Part shown: in pieces, positions 1 through 8,958 of the stretch
Layout of the letters: each line of letters begins with the position of its first letter
Numbering within the stretch: the first letter of the stretch is position 1
Source of the DNA: Streptomyces sp. HSG2
Lineage (GTDB): Bacteria > Actinomycetota > Actinomycetes > Streptomycetales > Streptomycetaceae
NCBI RefSeq assembly: GCF_016598575.1
Contig: NZ_CP066801.1
Location: 1,236,501-1,300,500 of the forward strand
Length of the DNA stretch: 64,000 bases
Direction of reading: 5' to 3'
Notes under the pieces: generated by a model
Told to the model about the DNA's origin: nothing
The model's database searches: none
Seen by the model: the letters and a program-made list of their open reading frames with translations, nothing else
Made by a program: the position numbers and the translations under genes

Positions 1-44
1 CCGCCTTGAGAGGGCGGCGTGCTAGGCCGCTACACAACGGGGGC
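1..44 (-). tRNA. tRNA-Glu (CTC), partial at window edge
   Basis: These 44 bases are identical to 101-144, the 5' two thirds of the complete tRNA-Glu described next. They cover the acceptor 5' strand, D arm and most of the anticodon arm with the CTC anticodon. The T arm and 3' end lie before the window. It is one of a tandem pair of identical tRNA-Glu genes whose corresponding ends are 100 bp apart. Confidence 0.9.
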
Positions 45-71
45 CCTAGCGAACACTGTAGGTGATCACCG

Positions 72-144
72 TACCCCCGACCGGATTCGAACCGGCGCTA
101 CCGCCTTGAGAGGGCGGCGTGCTAGGCCGCTACACAACGGGGGC
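72..144 (-). tRNA. tRNA-Glu (anticodon CTC)
   Basis: On the minus strand the sequence folds as a cloverleaf. The acceptor 5' strand is GCCCCCG, the anticodon arm is CCGCC-CTCTCAA-GGCGG with anticodon CTC, and the T arm contains GGTTCGAATCC. The 3' acceptor strand is CGGGGGT followed by A; CCA is not encoded. It decodes GAG, the dominant glutamate codon in a GC-rich genome. It is charged by GltX, encoded at 1201-2685 on the same strand. Confidence 0.95.
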
Positions 145-164
145 ATGCAGATGTGCTCTGCGAG

Positions 165-236
165 CTGGCCTACCTGGACTCGAACCAAGACTAACTGAAC
201 CAGAATCAGTCGTGCTGCCAATTACACCATAGGCCA
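165..236 (-). tRNA. tRNA-Gln (anticodon CTG)
   Basis: The minus strand gives a cloverleaf with perfectly paired acceptor strands TGGCCTA and TAGGCCA and discriminator G. The anticodon arm is ACTGA-TTCTGGT-TCAGT with anticodon CTG, and the T arm contains GGTTCGAGTCC. It decodes CAG. It lies 20 bp upstream of tRNA-Glu on the same strand, so the three tRNAs probably form one transcript. In bacteria without GlnRS this tRNA is first charged with glutamate and then amidated by GatCAB (encoded at 48.5-52 kb). Confidence 0.95.
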
Positions 237-327
237 CTGGAACGCAAACCTGTCACGGAAAGTCGCTCTAGTACTGCGCCTCGGAGTCGGGCCTCGCGGT
301 CCGCGCCCCGGTGGCGCAGGAAGAACA

Positions 328-1062
328 TTACCCGAAGGTGGACGGGGCTCCAAAACGCGTATCGGCGCAGAGGAGCGCGGGGAGTTCGGCGAGCGTGGCG
401 ATCCGGAGCGCGCCCGCCCCGGGGGTGATCGCCGACCGGGGACCACCGCGATCGACCCAGACGGACAGCAGTCCGGCCTCGGCTGCTCCTCTGCCGTCGA
501 TCTCCGGATGGTCTCCCACGTAGGCCACCTCGTCGGGAGCGAGCCCCAAGGCGGCGCAGGCCGCGTGGAAGGCGCTCGCGTCGGGTTTGGAGACGCCCAG
601 TTCGGCGGCGCACAGGATGCTCTCGAACCGGTCATGGACGCCCAGTGTCCTCAGCTTGCGGTCCTGGACGCGGATGCTGGAGTTGGAGAGCACCCCGTGC
701 CGGTAGTCGCCGGCCAGCGCGTCGAGTGCCGGAACCACGTCCGGAAACAGCGACCAGGCCGACTCGTAGTGCGTGAGATACCGCTCGAACCAGGCGTCGG
801 CCTCGGCGTTCGTCAGTCCTGCACGGCCCACGAAGACCCGTGTGCGGTCGCGTCGCAGCGTGGGGTAGTCCACCTCGCCTGCGGCATGACGAATCCACTG
901 CTCCTCGCCGATCTCGCGCCAGCGGCTCAGCGCCTCCTCGCCGGAGTGGTGCGCGGCGAGCTCTCCCTCGGCGACGAGGTGGGAACGGAGGCCCTCGCGA
1001 TCCGCGCTCGTGTGGTCGAAGAGCGTGTCGTCGACGTCCCAGACGATGGCTTTGACGGGCAT
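328..1062 (-). CDS. HAD-superfamily hydrolase
   Basis: A 244-residue haloacid-dehalogenase-type hydrolase, probably a cytoplasmic phosphatase of unknown substrate. Motif I is DVDDT near the N terminus (D9 nucleophile, D11 acid/base). A KPDA segment fits the motif III lysine and YVGDHPEID fits motif IV. The helical cap lies between motifs I and II, as in HAD subfamily I. The gene is downstream of gltX on the same strand with a 138-bp gap. A weak hairpin (5-bp stem) follows the TAA stop at about 302-316. The exact substrate cannot be read from the sequence. Confidence 0.85.
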   Translation of the reverse strand: MPVKAIVWDVDDTLFDHTSADREGLRSHLVAEGELAAHHSGEEALSRWREIGEEQWIRHAAGEVDYPTLRRDRTRVFVGRAGLTNAEADAWFERYLTHYESAWSLFPDVVPALDALAGDYRHGVLSNSSIRVQDRKLRTLGVHDRFESILCAAELGVSKPDASAFHAACAALGLAPDEVAYVGDHPEIDGRGAAEAGLLSVWVDRGGPRSAITPGAGALRIATLAELPALLCADTRFGAPSTFG

Positions 1063-1200
1063 GGCGTCGACGGTACCGCCCGGGCCCCGCCGGGGGGCAA
1101 CGTTCCGGCCGCGGGTCGCCCGGGCCGCGAGGCGGCTCCGCGGCGTTCGCCTCGGAGTCGCCTCGGAGCGGGCCGAGGGGCGGATTTCGGCACCCTGCCG

Positions 1201-2685
1201 CTAGGAAGCGAGTCGGGCAAGGGCCGCGTCGATCCTGGCGAGAGCCCGGTCCCGACCCAGCACCTCCAGGGACTCGAACAGCGGGAGCCCGACGGTCCGT
1301 CCGGTGACCGCCACTCGCACGGGGGCCTGGGCCTTGCCCAGTTTGAGGCCGTGCGCCTCACCCGCGGCCAGCACCGCCTCCTTGAGAGACTCGGGGGAGC
1401 TCCAGTCCGCCACCGCCAACTTCTCCCGTGCCGTGCGCAGGAGCGCGTCCGAGCCCTCCTTCATCGCCTTGTCCCAGGAAGAGGCGTCCCACACCGGCTC
1501 GGGCAGGAAGAGGAAGTCGACGTTGTCGGTGATCTCGGAGAGGACCCGTAGGCGGGTCTGGGCGTGCGGCGCGATCGCCCGCCAGCGGTCCTCGTCGAAG
1601 TCCTCCGGGGACCAGGGGGCGAAGGGTGCCTCCAACCACGGTCGGCACCGTCGCGCGAACTCCTCCGCGTCCAGCAGGCGGATGTGGTCTGCGTTGATCG
1701 CCTCGCACTTCTTCAGGTCGAAGCGGGCCGGGTTGGGGTTGACGTCCGCGACGTCGAACGCGGCGACCATCTCCGCCGTCGAGAAGACGTCCCGGTCGGC
1801 GGCGAGCGACCATCCCAGCAGGGAGAGGTAGTTGAGCAGTCCCTCGGGGAGGAAACCGCGGTCGCGATAGAGGTTGAGGCTGGACTGCGGATCACGCTTG
1901 GAGAGCTTCTTGTTTCCCTCGCCCGTGACATAAGGGAGGTGGCCGAAGTGCGGGACGCTCTCGGCGAGTCCCAGCTTCGTCAGCGCGCGGTACAGGGCGA
2001 TCTGGCGCGGGGTGGACGAGAGCAGGTCCTCTCCGCGCAGGACGTGGGTGATCCCCATCAGGGCGTCGTCCACCGGGTTGACCAGCGTGTACAGCGGCGC
2101 GCCGCCGGCCCGGACGATGCCGTAGTCGGGGACGTTCTCCGGGGTGAAGGTCAGTTCGCCGCGCACGAGATCAGTGAAAGTGATCGTCTCGTCCGGCATG
2201 CGAAAGCGGACGATGGGCGCCCGGCCCTGGGCCCGGTACTCCTGAACCCGTGCGTCGGCGAGGTCGCGGCAGTGGCCGTCGTACCCCGACGGCCTGCCGG
2301 CGGCGCGGGCGGCCTCGCGTCGGGCGTCGAGTTCCTCCTGGGAGCAGTAGCAGTGGTAGGCGTGGCCGGACTCCAGGAGCTTGCGCGCGACCTCGGCGTA
2401 CAGGTCCGTCCGCTCGGACTGGCGGTACGGGGCGTGCGGGCCGCCCACCTCTGGCCCCTCGTCCCAGTCGAGTCCCAGCCAGCGCATCGCGTCGAGCAGC
2501 TGCCGGTAGGAGTCCTCGGAGTCGCGGGCCGCGTCGGTGTCCTCGATGCGGAAGACGAGCGTGCCCTGGTGGTGACGGGCGAACGCCCAGTTGAACAAGG
2601 CGGTGCGGACCAGGCCGACGTGGGGGTTGCCGGTCGGGGACGGACAGAATCGGACGCGTACGGGGGAGGCGGGTGCGCTAGCCAC
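1201..2685 (-). CDS. gltX: Glutamyl-tRNA synthetase, probably non-discriminating
   Basis: A 494-residue class I aminoacyl-tRNA synthetase that loads glutamate on tRNA-Glu and, in organisms lacking GlnRS, on tRNA-Gln. The nucleotide-binding HIGH-type motif is [10 protein letters not shown] at residues 16-25. The KMSKS-type loop is KLSKR near residue 260, followed by the C-terminal anticodon-binding helical region. The GTG at 2685 is chosen because the family begins just before [11 protein letters not shown]; an upstream reading adds low-complexity residues. The start overlaps the preceding gene's stop by 8 bp (GTGGCTAG), which suggests translational coupling. Length matches actinobacterial GltX. 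Confidence 0.97.
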   Translation of the reverse strand: MASAPASPVRVRFCPSPTGNPHVGLVRTALFNWAFARHHQGTLVFRIEDTDAARDSEDSYRQLLDAMRWLGLDWDEGPEVGGPHAPYRQSERTDLYAEVARKLLESGHAYHCYCSQEELDARREAARAAGRPSGYDGHCRDLADARVQEYRAQGRAPIVRFRMPDETITFTDLVRGELTFTPENVPDYGIVRAGGAPLYTLVNPVDDALMGITHVLRGEDLLSSTPRQIALYRALTKLGLAESVPHFGHLPYVTGEGNKKLSKRDPQSSLNLYRDRGFLPEGLLNYLSLLGWSLAADRDVFSTAEMVAAFDVADVNPNPARFDLKKCEAINADHIRLLDAEEFARRCRPWLEAPFAPWSPEDFDEDRWRAIAPHAQTRLRVLSEITDNVDFLFLPEPVWDASSWDKAMKEGSDALLRTAREKLAVADWSSPESLKEAVLAAGEAHGLKLGKAQAPVRVAVTGRTVGLPLFESLEVLGRDRALARIDAALARLAS

Positions 2686-3463
2686 GCTGGACAACCTTAT
2701 TGGTGAGAGTGCCGATGCCTTCGATGGTGACGGCGACCTCGTCGCCGACACGGAGGGGGCCCACCCCGGCCGGGGTGCCCGTGAGGATGACATCGCCGGG
2801 GAGCAGCGTCATGGCCTCGGAGATGTTGACGACCAGGTCCTCGATGGAGTGGACCATCTCACTGGTGCGGGCGAGCTGACGTTGCGCTCCGTTGACGGTG
2901 AGCTGGATCGTGAGGTCCGCGGCGGTCGCCAGGTCGATGTCCGTCTCGATCCAGGGGCCGAGCGGGCAGGCGGTGTCGAAGCCCTTGGCCCTCGCCCATT
3001 GCTTCTCGCGCCGCTGGACGTCCCGGGCGGTGACGTCGTTGGCGCACGTGTACCCCATGATCACATCGGCGACTCGCTCACGCGGCACCTCGCGGCACAT
3101 CCGGCCGATGACCACCGCCAGCTCGGCCTCGTGGTGCAGCTCCTCGGAGAAGGAGGGGTGGCGGATCTCGTCTCCGGGGCCGATGACGGACGTGGAGGGC
3201 TTGAGGAAGGCGAACGGAGCGTCGGGCACCTCGTTGCCCAGCTCGCGGGCGTGGTCGGCGTAGTTGCTGCCGAAGGCGACGACCTTGTTGGGCAGCACCG
3301 GCGGCAGCAGCCGCACGCCGCTCAGGGGGACCTTGGTGCCGGAGAGCTCGAAGTCCGCGAACGGAATGCCCTTGACGACGTCGAGGACGAGCTCGTCCGG
3401 TCGGTCGCCCTCGACCGCGCCGAAGGCGACGTTGCCGTCGATGGAGAACCTGGCGATACGCAC
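2678..3463 (-). CDS. Fumarylacetoacetate hydrolase family protein
   Basis: A 261-residue enzyme of the FAH superfamily (COG0179). Members cleave or isomerise acylpyruvate-like diketo acids, for example 2-hydroxyhepta-2,4-diene-1,7-dioate isomerase or acylpyruvase. Visible family features are the GSNYADHA segment, the [11 protein letters not shown] metal-ligand segment (two Glu), and [14 protein letters not shown] near the C terminus. GTG 3463 is chosen because VRIARF begins the conserved N-terminal strand and the upstream reading is Arg/Pro-rich. Its TAG stop lies inside the first codons of gltX, so the two are co-transcribed. The true substrate is not deducible. Confidence 0.88.
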   Translation of the reverse strand: MRIARFSIDGNVAFGAVEGDRPDELVLDVVKGIPFADFELSGTKVPLSGVRLLPPVLPNKVVAFGSNYADHARELGNEVPDAPFAFLKPSTSVIGPGDEIRHPSFSEELHHEAELAVVIGRMCREVPRERVADVIMGYTCANDVTARDVQRREKQWARAKGFDTACPLGPWIETDIDLATAADLTIQLTVNGAQRQLARTSEMVHSIEDLVVNISEAMTLLPGDVILTGTPAGVGPLRVGDEVAVTIEGIGTLTNKVVQRG

Positions 3464-3576
3464 GGGTTGCTGGCCCCTTGACTGAAGCGCTGGAATCTGA
3501 CGCTCCAGGCTAGCGCGGCCCCGAGGACCGTCCGCCGGGAGTGGACCCGGGCGGACGGCGCGCGGGCCTCGCGCCT

Positions 3577-3771
3577 CTACCGGTCCGCGACGGCGAGGGT
3601 CTCGGGCGGGAGCTCCATGAGGACGGTCCGCCGGGGGTTGGCGGTCCGCTCGGGCAGGTCCAGGCTGTGCTCCGGCCTCTCCGGGGTCCACATGCCGGCG
3701 GCGTCGTCCAGATGGGCCAGCGTGATGCGCCGAGGGTTGGCGGTCTGGTGGAGCGTCATCGTCGTCTTCAC
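3577..3771 (-). CDS. Putative 64-residue protein with a duplicated TANPRR motif
   Basis: A GTG-started reading frame of 64 residues, rich in Thr, Pro, Arg and Leu. It has no cysteine, signal peptide or membrane segment. The hexapeptide TANPRR occurs twice, at about residues 10-15 and 43-48, each followed by a hydrophobic or Thr-rich stretch (ITLAHL and TVLMEL). I do not recognise the family. Codons are strongly GC-ended, as expected for real coding sequence. The ribosome site is weak (a GAGG about 15 nt upstream). It is upstream of the FAH/gltX pair on the same strand and faces away from cvnA1. Function unknown; it could still be a spurious frame. Confidence 0.5.
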   Translation of the reverse strand: MKTTMTLHQTANPRRITLAHLDDAAGMWTPERPEHSLDLPERTANPRRTVLMELPPETLAVADR

Positions 3772-4372
3772 GGTTGCGGGAGACCTCGTCGTGTGCTTGG
3801 CCCCCGTGGCGCGCCGGAGCGGGTCGCGGGGGCCGAATCGTCGGGTGGGGCGCTGCTCAGGGCGTCAGGCTAGACAGGCGGATGCCCGTCGACTGAGGCG
3901 GACCCCCTCCTTCCGGGTGTGAGTTTCCTCACCACTCAAGCCCTAAACCGGTCAATTCAGGCCGACGGCAACGCTCGACGAAAGGGACGGGAGACCATCG
4001 AACCACGCATTCCGCTCCCGATCATGCCGACTGGGACACCACGAGGGAGCCACCGAATCGCGGACGTACGTCCGATTTACGGATGACCGGCGTCTACATC
4101 CGGTGACTCGTTCCTCACATGGGGTCACTGATGTCGTGGCGTGGCCCACGGGCCTTGTTGGAGATCCGGCACTGTGCTGGAATTCCACGGACCGCCGCGG
4201 AATCGAGCCGGCGCACGGGGCGCCGAGCAGCGCCGAGGGTGGCGGACACGAGGGGGGAGCGAGCGCCGGTCACCCACGATCAACAAGGGGGCGTGTTCAG
4301 GGCGCCCCACGACGCCGACATAGTGCTCGGCCGCTGAAGCGGCGGGCGCCTGGTCCAGAGGTTGCGACGCTA
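3772..4372. other. Intergenic region between the 64-residue ORF and cvnA1
   Basis: About 600 bp with no convincing gene; the short frames here have no ribosome site. It must hold the cvn1 promoter. Noted symmetry: a 14-bp perfect palindrome at 4061-4074, a CGGATG/CATCCG inverted repeat at 4080-4102, and GCCGCT-GA-AGCGGC at 4330-4343, 30 bp before the cvnA1 start. I could not pick out a convincing -10/-35 pair. Confidence 0.6.
4061..4074. promoter_or_regulatory. Perfect 14-bp palindrome, possible operator
   Basis: CGGACGTACGTCCG is its own reverse complement. It is followed six bases later by a second, interrupted dyad, CGGATG-N11-CATCCG (4080-4102). Two dyads this close in a non-coding region about 300 bp before cvnA1 could be protein-binding sites. 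No regulator is identified. Confidence 0.35.
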
Positions 4373-7300
4373 GTGCAGGGACGTTTCAAGAGGGATGGCA
4401 ACGCTCCGGCGGATCCGGAGCACGGCGGGACCGGCCCGATGGCCGCCAATGCCTCGCCCCAGCACGGCCGGAACCACACTCAGGCTCCTCCCGCCGACGA
4501 CGAGCGCCCCGCTGGGGCGGCGCACGGGGAGGATCCGACACCCGGGAAGTCGGCGGCGAAGAAGTCGAAGGACCCGACCGGCCACGGTTCGCGAATAGCC
4601 CTTCGGAACTGGCGCATCTCCACCCGACTCGTCTCGCTCCTGGCGCTGCCCGTGGTCGCGGCCACCTCGCTGGGCGCACTGCGCATCAACGAGTCCATGG
4701 AGAACATGCAGCAGCTCGACAACATGAAGCTGCTGACGGAGATGACCAAGCAGGCCACCGAGCTCGCGGCGGCCCTCCAAGAGGAACGGGACCAGTCGGC
4801 GGGCCCGTTGGCCCACGGTTCGAGCGCCAGCGCGGCCATCATCGAGGGCGACCGCGAGAAGACCGACCGGGCCCGGGACAACTTCCTCGCCGGCTCCGAC
4901 GCGCTCGACGAGGCCGCGCAGGACGGCCGTCTGGAAGGTGTCCGCGAGACCGTCGTGGGCCTGGCTCGCGACCTCAACGGCCTCAACCGGATCCGGACCG
5001 GCGCCTACGAGTCCGAGGGCAACTCGACCCAGACCGTCGAGGCCTACCACCGTCTCATCACCAACCTGCTCGACCTCTCGCAGGACATGGCGGAGGCCAC
5101 CAGCAATCCGGAGATGATCCAGCGGACCCGAGCCCTGGCCGCGTTCTCCTCGGCCAAGGAGTACGCCTCCGTCCAACGTGCGGTGATCGCGGCGGCCTTG
5201 CCCGCCAACAACAGCACGTACGGCGAGCTCTCGGAGAACGACCGGCTCTACGCCGAGGCGGCACTCCAGGGGCAGCGCTCGGACATTCGCAGCTTCACCG
5301 GCATCTACGGGGCGGGTGCCGAGGACCTCCTCCAGCCCATCACCCAGGGCAGCCCCACCATCGAGGCCGCCGATCAGTACGCCAGCCGGGCGCTGGCCGA
5401 CGACAGCGGTTTGGAATCGCAGGAGAAGCGCTCCTACCAGGACTGGATCGACGAAAGCTCGACCAAGATCCAGCAAATGGCGAACATCGAGAGCACGCTG
5501 CTCCAGGAGATGGAGCAGAAGGCCCGCGAGCTGCGGAGCGTCTCCGAACGCGAGGCGATCATCTCCGGCGCGCTGATCCTGATCGTGCTCGGCGTATCCC
5601 TGGTCGGCGCCTTCGTCGTGGCCCGTTCCATGATTCGCTCGCTGCGTCGGCTGGAGGACACCGCGACGAGGGTCGCCTCCGACCGCCTTCCCGAACTGGT
5701 CAAGCAGCTCTCGGAGTCCGACCCCCAGGACGTCGACACCTCGGTGGAGTCCGTCGGCGTCCACTCCCGCGACGAGATCGGTCGGGTGGCCGCGGCGTTC
5801 GACGACGTGCACCGCGAGGCCGTCCGACTCGCCGCCGAGCAGGCGCTGCTGCGGGGCAACGTCAACGCCATGTTCACCAACCTGTCCCGCCGCTCCCAGG
5901 GCCTGATTCAGCGTCAGTTGTCGCTGATCTCGGAGCTGGAGTCGCGAGAGGCCGACCCGGACCAGCTGTCCTCGCTGTTCAAGCTCGACCACCTCGCCAC
6001 CCGCATGCGCCGCAACGGCGAGAACCTCCTGGTCCTGGCGGGCGAGGAGCCGGGGCGCCGGTGGACCCGCCCCGTGCCACTGGTCGACGTGCTCCGCGCC
6101 GCCGCCTCCGAGGTGGAACAGTACGAGCGGATCGAACTCTCCTCGGTGCCCACCACCCAGGTGGCCGGCCGCGTGGTCAACGACCTCGTGCACCTGCTGG
6201 CCGAGCTGCTGGAGAACGCCACGTCGTTCTCTTCTCCGCAGACCAAGGTGAAGGTCACCGGACACGCGCTGCCCGACGGCCGGGTCCTGATCGAGATCCA
6301 CGACACCGGCATCGGCCTCTCCCCCGAGGACCTCGCGGCGATCAACGAACGCCTGGCGTCGCCGCCCACCGTGGACGTGTCCGTCTCCCGCCGTATGGGC
6401 CTCTTCGTGGTCGGCCGCCTGTCCCAACGACATGGCATCCGGATCCAGTTGCGTCCGTCCGACTCCGGGGGCACCACCGCTCTGGTGATGCTGCCCGTCG
6501 ACGTCGCACAGGGCGAGAAGAGGCCGCCGGCCAGGACGGGGCACCCCGGTTCAGGTGGTGGTCCGGCCGCCGCCCAGGCGGCGGCCGGCGCCGCCGCGGC
6601 CCGACGCGCGGCCGGTGGCGGCAAGGCCGGACCCACCCTCGGCCCGGGACGACCCGGCGCCGGCACGCTCGGCGCCGGACAGGGACCCCGGCCTGCGTTG
6701 CCCGGCAGCGGCGGCGCATCGGGAAGCGCACCGGACCACCGATCTCCGACCGTTCCCGCACCGCCGCGGGACCAGCGGCCCCCACGACCGACCAGCGCCG
6801 ACAACGGGCTCGGCCGGCCTCTGGAGGCACCCGAGAGCCACCCGGGCGCGGGGCCCCGAACGCCCCAGGTCCCCCTGGTCCCGGACGCCTTCGGCGGGCG
6901 GGACCAGGCCCAGGGAGGCGACACCGCCCACGCGGGCGGTCCGGACGCCCGTCGGCGGCCGGTCGGACCCGCCGGGCCACCGGCCGAACTGCCGGCCGGC
7001 GTGCCGCAGCCGCGCGTTCCCGACTGGGGGGCCGAGGCCGCGCCACCGACGAAGCCACACGTCTCGCCGGACGCCCAGCGCGACCACCTGGAGCCCGAGG
7101 ACACGCACCGCCCGCCCCGACACCGCCTCGACCCGGCCGCCACGGCCGAGTTGCCGGCCGTGCCCGAGTACGGCACGCCGTCGGATGCCGGCTCCACCGC
7201 CCGGCACGCCCGTCACGAGACCGACCAACCAGCCACCGGAACCACGTTCGGCTCCACGGGCTCCGAGAGCGCGCCCGAGGGGCCGGGAGCGGCGACCGGG

Positions 7301-8029
7301 GAACGGGAGAGCGGCGACTACGTCCGGTCGGACGTCTTCGGCACTCCCGGCCACCAGAGCCCGTCCCACTCCCCGGAGCGGGGCGACGTCCGCCACGAGG
7401 ACGCACACGGCGCGTCCGCGGCGGCGGTCGACTCCCGGGGTCCGTCGTCCTACGATCACGCCGCCACCGGCGAGTTCCAGGCGGCCCGGCCCTACGACAA
7501 CGGCACCCACCAGGGCCTCGGGAGCCCGGGCGGGCTCGCCGACGCCGATCTCTCGGAGGGGCTGCCGCCGGCGAGCGGTCCGGGAGACGGACGCACCCCG
7601 CTGTACGACACGCTGGAGACCAACTGGTTCCGCGGCGAACGGCGGGCGCGACCGCAGGGCACCGACCCCGCGCCGGCCGAGCCTCGGGCCGAGACGCCGG
7701 AGGAGCCCTCCGCGCCGTCCGGCGCGCCGCAGACGTCTTCCTGGCGCAGTTCGCCCAACGACGATCTCGTCCGGCAGGCGGAGCGGGTCCGACAGCCCTC
7801 GGCCGGTGGTGTCACCACCTCCGGCCTGCCGCGCCGGGTGCCCCGGGCGAACCTCGTGCCGGGCACCGCGGAGCAGCAGGCGAGCGGCGGCGGTCCACAG
7901 GTCTCCCGGGCGCCGGACGATGTGCGGGGCCGACTGACCAACCTTCGTCGCGGTATCGCACAGGGTCGCCAGGCCGGTCCCCAGCAGACCGGCACCAACC
8001 CGCGGCCCACTCACCAGCAGGAGCGATAG
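4373..8029 (+). CDS. cvnA1: Conservon sensor CvnA1 (nitrate/nitrite-sensor-type histidine kinase-like)
   Basis: A 1218-residue membrane protein, first gene of conservon 1. Conservon proteins form a membrane-associated complex likened to a eukaryotic G-protein-coupled system. Membrane segments lie near residues 86-105 and 395-417, enclosing an extracytoplasmic region of the NIT sensor type, followed by a HAMP-like linker. An LDHLATR segment precedes a HATPase domain with ELLENAT (near 611-617) and DTGIGL (near 644-649). The remaining ~500 residues are Pro/Gly/Ala/Arg-rich and end in a block conserved with CvnA2 (SGLPRRVPRANLV, then RAPDDVRGRL). The start is GTG 4373, with AGAGGTTG eight bases upstream, exactly as in cvnA2. 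Confidence 0.9.
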   Translation: MQGRFKRDGNAPADPEHGGTGPMAANASPQHGRNHTQAPPADDERPAGAAHGEDPTPGKSAAKKSKDPTGHGSRIALRNWRISTRLVSLLALPVVAATSLGALRINESMENMQQLDNMKLLTEMTKQATELAAALQEERDQSAGPLAHGSSASAAIIEGDREKTDRARDNFLAGSDALDEAAQDGRLEGVRETVVGLARDLNGLNRIRTGAYESEGNSTQTVEAYHRLITNLLDLSQDMAEATSNPEMIQRTRALAAFSSAKEYASVQRAVIAAALPANNSTYGELSENDRLYAEAALQGQRSDIRSFTGIYGAGAEDLLQPITQGSPTIEAADQYASRALADDSGLESQEKRSYQDWIDESSTKIQQMANIESTLLQEMEQKARELRSVSEREAIISGALILIVLGVSLVGAFVVARSMIRSLRRLEDTATRVASDRLPELVKQLSESDPQDVDTSVESVGVHSRDEIGRVAAAFDDVHREAVRLAAEQALLRGNVNAMFTNLSRRSQGLIQRQLSLISELESREADPDQLSSLFKLDHLATRMRRNGENLLVLAGEEPGRRWTRPVPLVDVLRAAASEVEQYERIELSSVPTTQVAGRVVNDLVHLLAELLENATSFSSPQTKVKVTGHALPDGRVLIEIHDTGIGLSPEDLAAINERLASPPTVDVSVSRRMGLFVVGRLSQRHGIRIQLRPSDSGGTTALVMLPVDVAQGEKRPPARTGHPGSGGGPAAAQAAAGAAAARRAAGGGKAGPTLGPGRPGAGTLGAGQGPRPALPGSGGASGSAPDHRSPTVPAPPRDQRPPRPTSADNGLGRPLEAPESHPGAGPRTPQVPLVPDAFGGRDQAQGGDTAHAGGPDARRRPVGPAGPPAELPAGVPQPRVPDWGAEAAPPTKPHVSPDAQRDHLEPEDTHRPPRHRLDPAATAELPAVPEYGTPSDAGSTARHARHETDQPATGTTFGSTGSESAPEGPGAATGERESGDYVRSDVFGTPGHQSPSHSPERGDVRHEDAHGASAAAVDSRGPSSYDHAATGEFQAARPYDNGTHQGLGSPGGLADADLSEGLPPASGPGDGRTPLYDTLETNWFRGERRARPQGTDPAPAEPRAETPEEPSAPSGAPQTSSWRSSPNDDLVRQAERVRQPSAGGVTTSGLPRRVPRANLVPGTAEQQASGGGPQVSRAPDDVRGRLTNLRRGIAQGRQAGPQQTGTNPRPTHQQER

Positions 8030-8452
8030 TTGAGCCCGATGAGCCAGGCGGCACAGAACCTGAACTGGTTGATCACGAATTTCGTGGACAGCACACCGGG
8101 GGTGTCCCACACCGTCGTCGTGTCCGCCGACGGACTTCTCCTGGCGATGTCCGAGGGGTTCCCCAGGGACCGAGCGGACCAGTTGGCGGCCGTCGCCTCG
8201 GGGCTGACCTCGCTGACCGCCGGCGCGTCCCGGATATTCGAGGGCGGCACCGTGGCCCAGACGGTCGTCGAGATGGAGCGTGGCTTCCTGTTCCTGATGT
8301 CCGTCTCGGACGGCTCCTCCCTGGCCGTCCTCGCCCACCCGGAGTGCGACATAGGCCTCGTAGGCTACGAGATGGCGCTCCTCGTCGATCGCGCGGGCGC
8401 GGTCCTCACCCCGGACCTGCGCGCCGAGCTGCAAGGCAGTCTGCTTCACTGA
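8030..8452 (+). CDS. cvnB1: Conservon protein CvnB1 (roadblock/LC7 domain)
   Basis: A 140-residue soluble protein of the roadblock/LC7 family, second gene of conservon 1. In G-protein-like modules such proteins bind and modulate the partner GTPase, here CvnD1. The start is TTG 8030, directly after the cvnA1 stop, with AGGAG about seven bases upstream. The homologous codon in cvnB2 is GTG and the residues SPMSQAAQNLN are shared, which supports this start over ATG 8039. Sequence identity to CvnB2 is about 93 percent (10 differences in 140). It is a single compact domain without membrane segments. Confidence 0.92.
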   Translation: MSPMSQAAQNLNWLITNFVDSTPGVSHTVVVSADGLLLAMSEGFPRDRADQLAAVASGLTSLTAGASRIFEGGTVAQTVVEMERGFLFLMSVSDGSSLAVLAHPECDIGLVGYEMALLVDRAGAVLTPDLRAELQGSLLH

Positions 8453-8559
8453 CCGACCCGGCACCACTCGTCCCAGCCCTCACCGTCCGGCCGCCACGAC
8501 CCCCACCGGCCCCGCTAGACGGCACGACCGACCGACTTGCTGTCCCGCCCGGAGGATCC

Positions 8560-8958
8560 ATGACCCCGCCCACCGCCTCTCATGATCCGTACGCGGAACC
8601 GTACGAGGACGAGGGCGACCAGCCGCTGGTACGTCCCTACGCGATGACCGGCGGCCGGACGCGGCCCCGCTACCAACTCGCCATCGAGGCGCTGATCAGC
8701 ACGACGGCCGACCCGGCGGCGCTCATGGGGCTGCTCCCGGAGCATCAGCGCATCTGCCATCTCTGCAGGGAGGTGAAGTCGGTGGCCGAGGTCTCGGCGC
8801 TCTTGGCGATGCCTCTCGGTGTCGCCAGGATCCTGGTCGCGGACCTCGCCGAGGCGGGTCTCGTCGCCATCCACCAACCGGGCGGCGACGAGAGCAACGG
8901 CGGCGCTCCGGACGTGACTCTGCTCGAAAGGGTGCTCAGTGGACTTCGCAAGCTCTGA
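8560..8958 (+). CDS. cvnC1: Conservon protein CvnC1 (DUF742)
   Basis: A 132-residue DUF742 protein, third gene of conservon 1. The conserved core runs from LVRPYAMTGGRT through the QRICHLCREVKSVAEVSALL segment to GVARILVADLAEAGLV, consistent with a winged-helix-like fold. ATG 8560 has a perfect GGAGG at 8551-8555. It lacks the Tyr/Pro/Gly-rich N-terminal extension of CvnC2. The last 20 bp overlap the cvnD1 start, so translation is probably coupled. Biochemical role unknown; in conservon models CvnC associates with the CvnA/CvnB/CvnD complex. Confidence 0.92.
   Translation: MTPPTASHDPYAEPYEDEGDQPLVRPYAMTGGRTRPRYQLAIEALISTTADPAALMGLLPEHQRICHLCREVKSVAEVSALLAMPLGVARILVADLAEAGLVAIHQPGGDESNGGAPDVTLLERVLSGLRKL

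Noticed and set aside
1063..1200. Terminator after gltX (CCTCGG-AGCGGG-CCGAGG at 1161-1178)
   Set aside because: A 6-bp stem in GC-rich DNA full of CCTCGGAG repeats; too weak to call.
1564..2706. Long plus-strand frame opposite gltX (380 codons)
   Set aside because: It mirrors gltX; the GC-biased third positions of gltX suppress stops on the other strand, and the translation has no recognisable domain.
4370..6544. 724-codon minus-strand frame opposite cvnA1
   Set aside because: The codon bias belongs to cvnA1. The product is low complexity (Gly/Arg/Val/Leu runs) without family features.
6061..8958. 965-codon plus frame overlapping cvnA1
   Set aside because: Only its last 132 codons (CvnC1) are real; the rest is an Arg/Pro-rich shadow of the cvnA1 tail in another frame.
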